DNA from: Flavobacteriaceae bacterium
Lineage (GTDB): Bacteria > Bacteroidota > Bacteroidia > Flavobacteriales > Flavobacteriaceae
NCBI GenBank assembly: GCA_003443635.1
Contig: CP031964.1
Span: 2,326,321 to 2,390,320 of the forward strand
Direction of reading: 5' to 3'
Length of the DNA stretch: 64,000 nt
The notes beneath the pieces are model-generated. The model saw nothing but the letters and a program-made list of their open reading frames with translations, had not been told where the DNA came from and made no database searches. Positions within the stretch are counted from its first letter, which is position 1, and the number at the start of each line of letters is the position of its first letter. Below are positions 63,186 to 64,000 of the stretch, piece after piece. The translations under genes were made by a program, and so were the position numbers.

Positions 63186-63276
63186 TGAAAATATCGAGAT
63201 TTAGATAAAGTGAATATTTATATTCGTTTAATTAAAATTTAGTGTCGATGAATAACTTTTAAGTGTCGACGAATGG
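63186..63276 (-). promoter_or_regulatory. LytTR-type promoter element (e) of the H-NOX phosphorelay operon
   Basis: Plus-strand strong copies AGTGTCGATGAATAA at 63241 and AGTGTCGACGAATGG at 63262 are exactly 21 bp apart. A weak copy with TTCGTT starts at 63220, another 21 bp away. On the minus strand TATTTTCA (63193 to 63186, 6/8 match) is a possible -7 box 27 bp beyond the weak copy. This implies positive or negative autoregulation. Confidence 0.78.
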
Positions 63277-63384
63277 TTTTTATGATTTACAGGTAAAAAT
63301 CTTGAGGAAAAATCATTTATATTTATAGTTACTGCATAATAATGTCTCTGTAGAAAGCTTATTCATATATTGTAGTTAATTAAA

Positions 63385-64000
63385 ATGAATAGAAGGAAAT
63401 TTATAAAACAAACTTTTTGGGGAACTATAGGCGCTGGGTTTTGCACAGGACTTTATGCCTGGCAAATTGAGCCTTTCTGGTTAGAATTTGTTAAGAAAAA
63501 AATGCCTATTTCTAATTTACCTAAAAGCCTTGTTGGTAAAACACTAATGCAAATAAGCGATATTCATGTTGGCAATCGTTTTGATTATAACTACATTATT
63601 GATTCATTCAAAAAAGCTCAGGAATTTAAACCAGATTTCGTTGCTTATACTGGAGATTATGTGAGTTACGAAAACGAAGAGCAATTTAAACAACTAGGTG
63701 AAGTTTTAAAATATATAGTTAAAGGAAAGATAGCAACAGTAGGAATACTTGGAAATCATGATTATGGCAAGAATTGGTCGGAACAAAAAGTAGCAAATCA
63801 AATTTCATCTCAATTAACAAATTCCGGTATCACCTTATTAAAAAATTCACAAACTGACTTTGAAGGATTAAATATTATTGGCTTTGATGATTATTGGGGC
63901 TTAAATTTTGCTCCAGAAAAAATAATGAGTAACTACGATAAAACAAAAGCAAATTTGCTTTTATGCCATAACCCTGATGTTTGTGATTTAGATGTTTGGA
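63385..64000 (+). CDS. YaeI-like metallophosphoesterase, 3' end missing
   Basis: The first 205 codons are visible and the frame runs off the window. The N-terminus MNRRKFIKQTFWGTIGAG has a twin-arginine-like signal. The calcineurin-like core shows ISDIHVGN, YTGDYVS and LGNHDYG, the metal-binding motifs of the family, with LLCHNPDV near the end. The group includes YkuE/YaeI-type phosphodiesterases exported by Tat. It diverges from the regulatory operon; its start is 108 nt from the last repeat of element (e), so it might also respond to the LytTR regulator. Confidence 0.9.
   Translation, partial: MNRRKFIKQTFWGTIGAGFCTGLYAWQIEPFWLEFVKKKMPISNLPKSLVGKTLMQISDIHVGNRFDYNYIIDSFKKAQEFKPDFVAYTGDYVSYENEEQFKQLGEVLKYIVKGKIATVGILGNHDYGKNWSEQKVANQISSQLTNSGITLLKNSQTDFEGLNIIGFDDYWGLNFAPEKIMSNYDKTKANLLLCHNPDVCDLDVW

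Overview
The window is a contiguous chromosomal segment of a marine-type member of the Flavobacteriaceae (Bacteroidota). Evidence: low GC throughout, no Shine-Dalgarno signals, several good TAnnTTTG -7 promoter boxes (the Bacteroidota sigma-A type), gliding genes (GldF and GldG), a protein with a type IX secretion sorting domain, and many families typical of flavobacteria (DUF6090, DUF6265, DUF6807/PmoA-like, DUF4870, MauG-type lipoprotein peroxidase). No rRNA, tRNA, CRISPR array, transposase or phage gene was seen. The genus cannot be named from the sequence alone.

Layout. 0-9.4 kb: end of a PhoX-like secreted protein, a di-heme peroxidase lipoprotein, PhoH ATPase, a SAM hydrolase-family protein, a natural GldF-GldG fusion and the sliding clamp dnaN. 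9.4-16.9 kb: small membrane and regulatory genes, including a class III nucleotide cyclase with TPRs that diverges from a cyclic-nucleotide-binding sigma-54 activator. 17-31.6 kb: OsmC and pyruvate:ferredoxin oxidoreductase, a MarR-GNAT fusion with a strong operator, an S41 protease next to a membrane LytTR regulator, a large FAD/Fe-S oxidoreductase, and an ABC1 kinase with a TetR regulator. 31.7-36.4 kb: a DUF6090 gene, then a thiol-redox operon (ypdA, DinB, DsbA-like, selO). 36.4-40.5 kb: YceI, DoxX and an AraC-type membrane regulator sharing an operator, and a LysR regulator with two small unknown genes. 40.6-45.1 kb: a type I secretion-like cassette whose ABC ATPase domain looks degenerate.

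45.1-63.3 kb is the most interesting part. It combines glycan and surface genes (a polyprenyl-phosphate sugar synthase-like GT2, a GT-C-like membrane protein, a secreted beta protein, a membrane-anchored glycoside hydrolase, a GT4, a flippase, two STAS proteins, a TPR plus beta-barrel outer-membrane protein, and a T9SS-sorted DUF4114 protein) with a tight five-gene operon. That operon encodes a single receiver, an H-NOX haem protein, a soluble PAS histidine kinase, an Hpt protein and a LytTR response regulator. Five minus-strand promoters in this region, including that of the regulatory operon, share one layout: a near-palindrome-free direct repeat (+ strand consensus WGTGT(C/A)GA(C/T)GAATGG), a weaker copy exactly 21 bp away, and a -7 box 26-27 bp further on. 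This fits LytTR binding. I infer a nitric-oxide-responsive multistep phosphorelay that switches exopolysaccharide and adhesin production directly at the promoter, without an obvious c-di-GMP step. The window ends inside a metallophosphoesterase gene.
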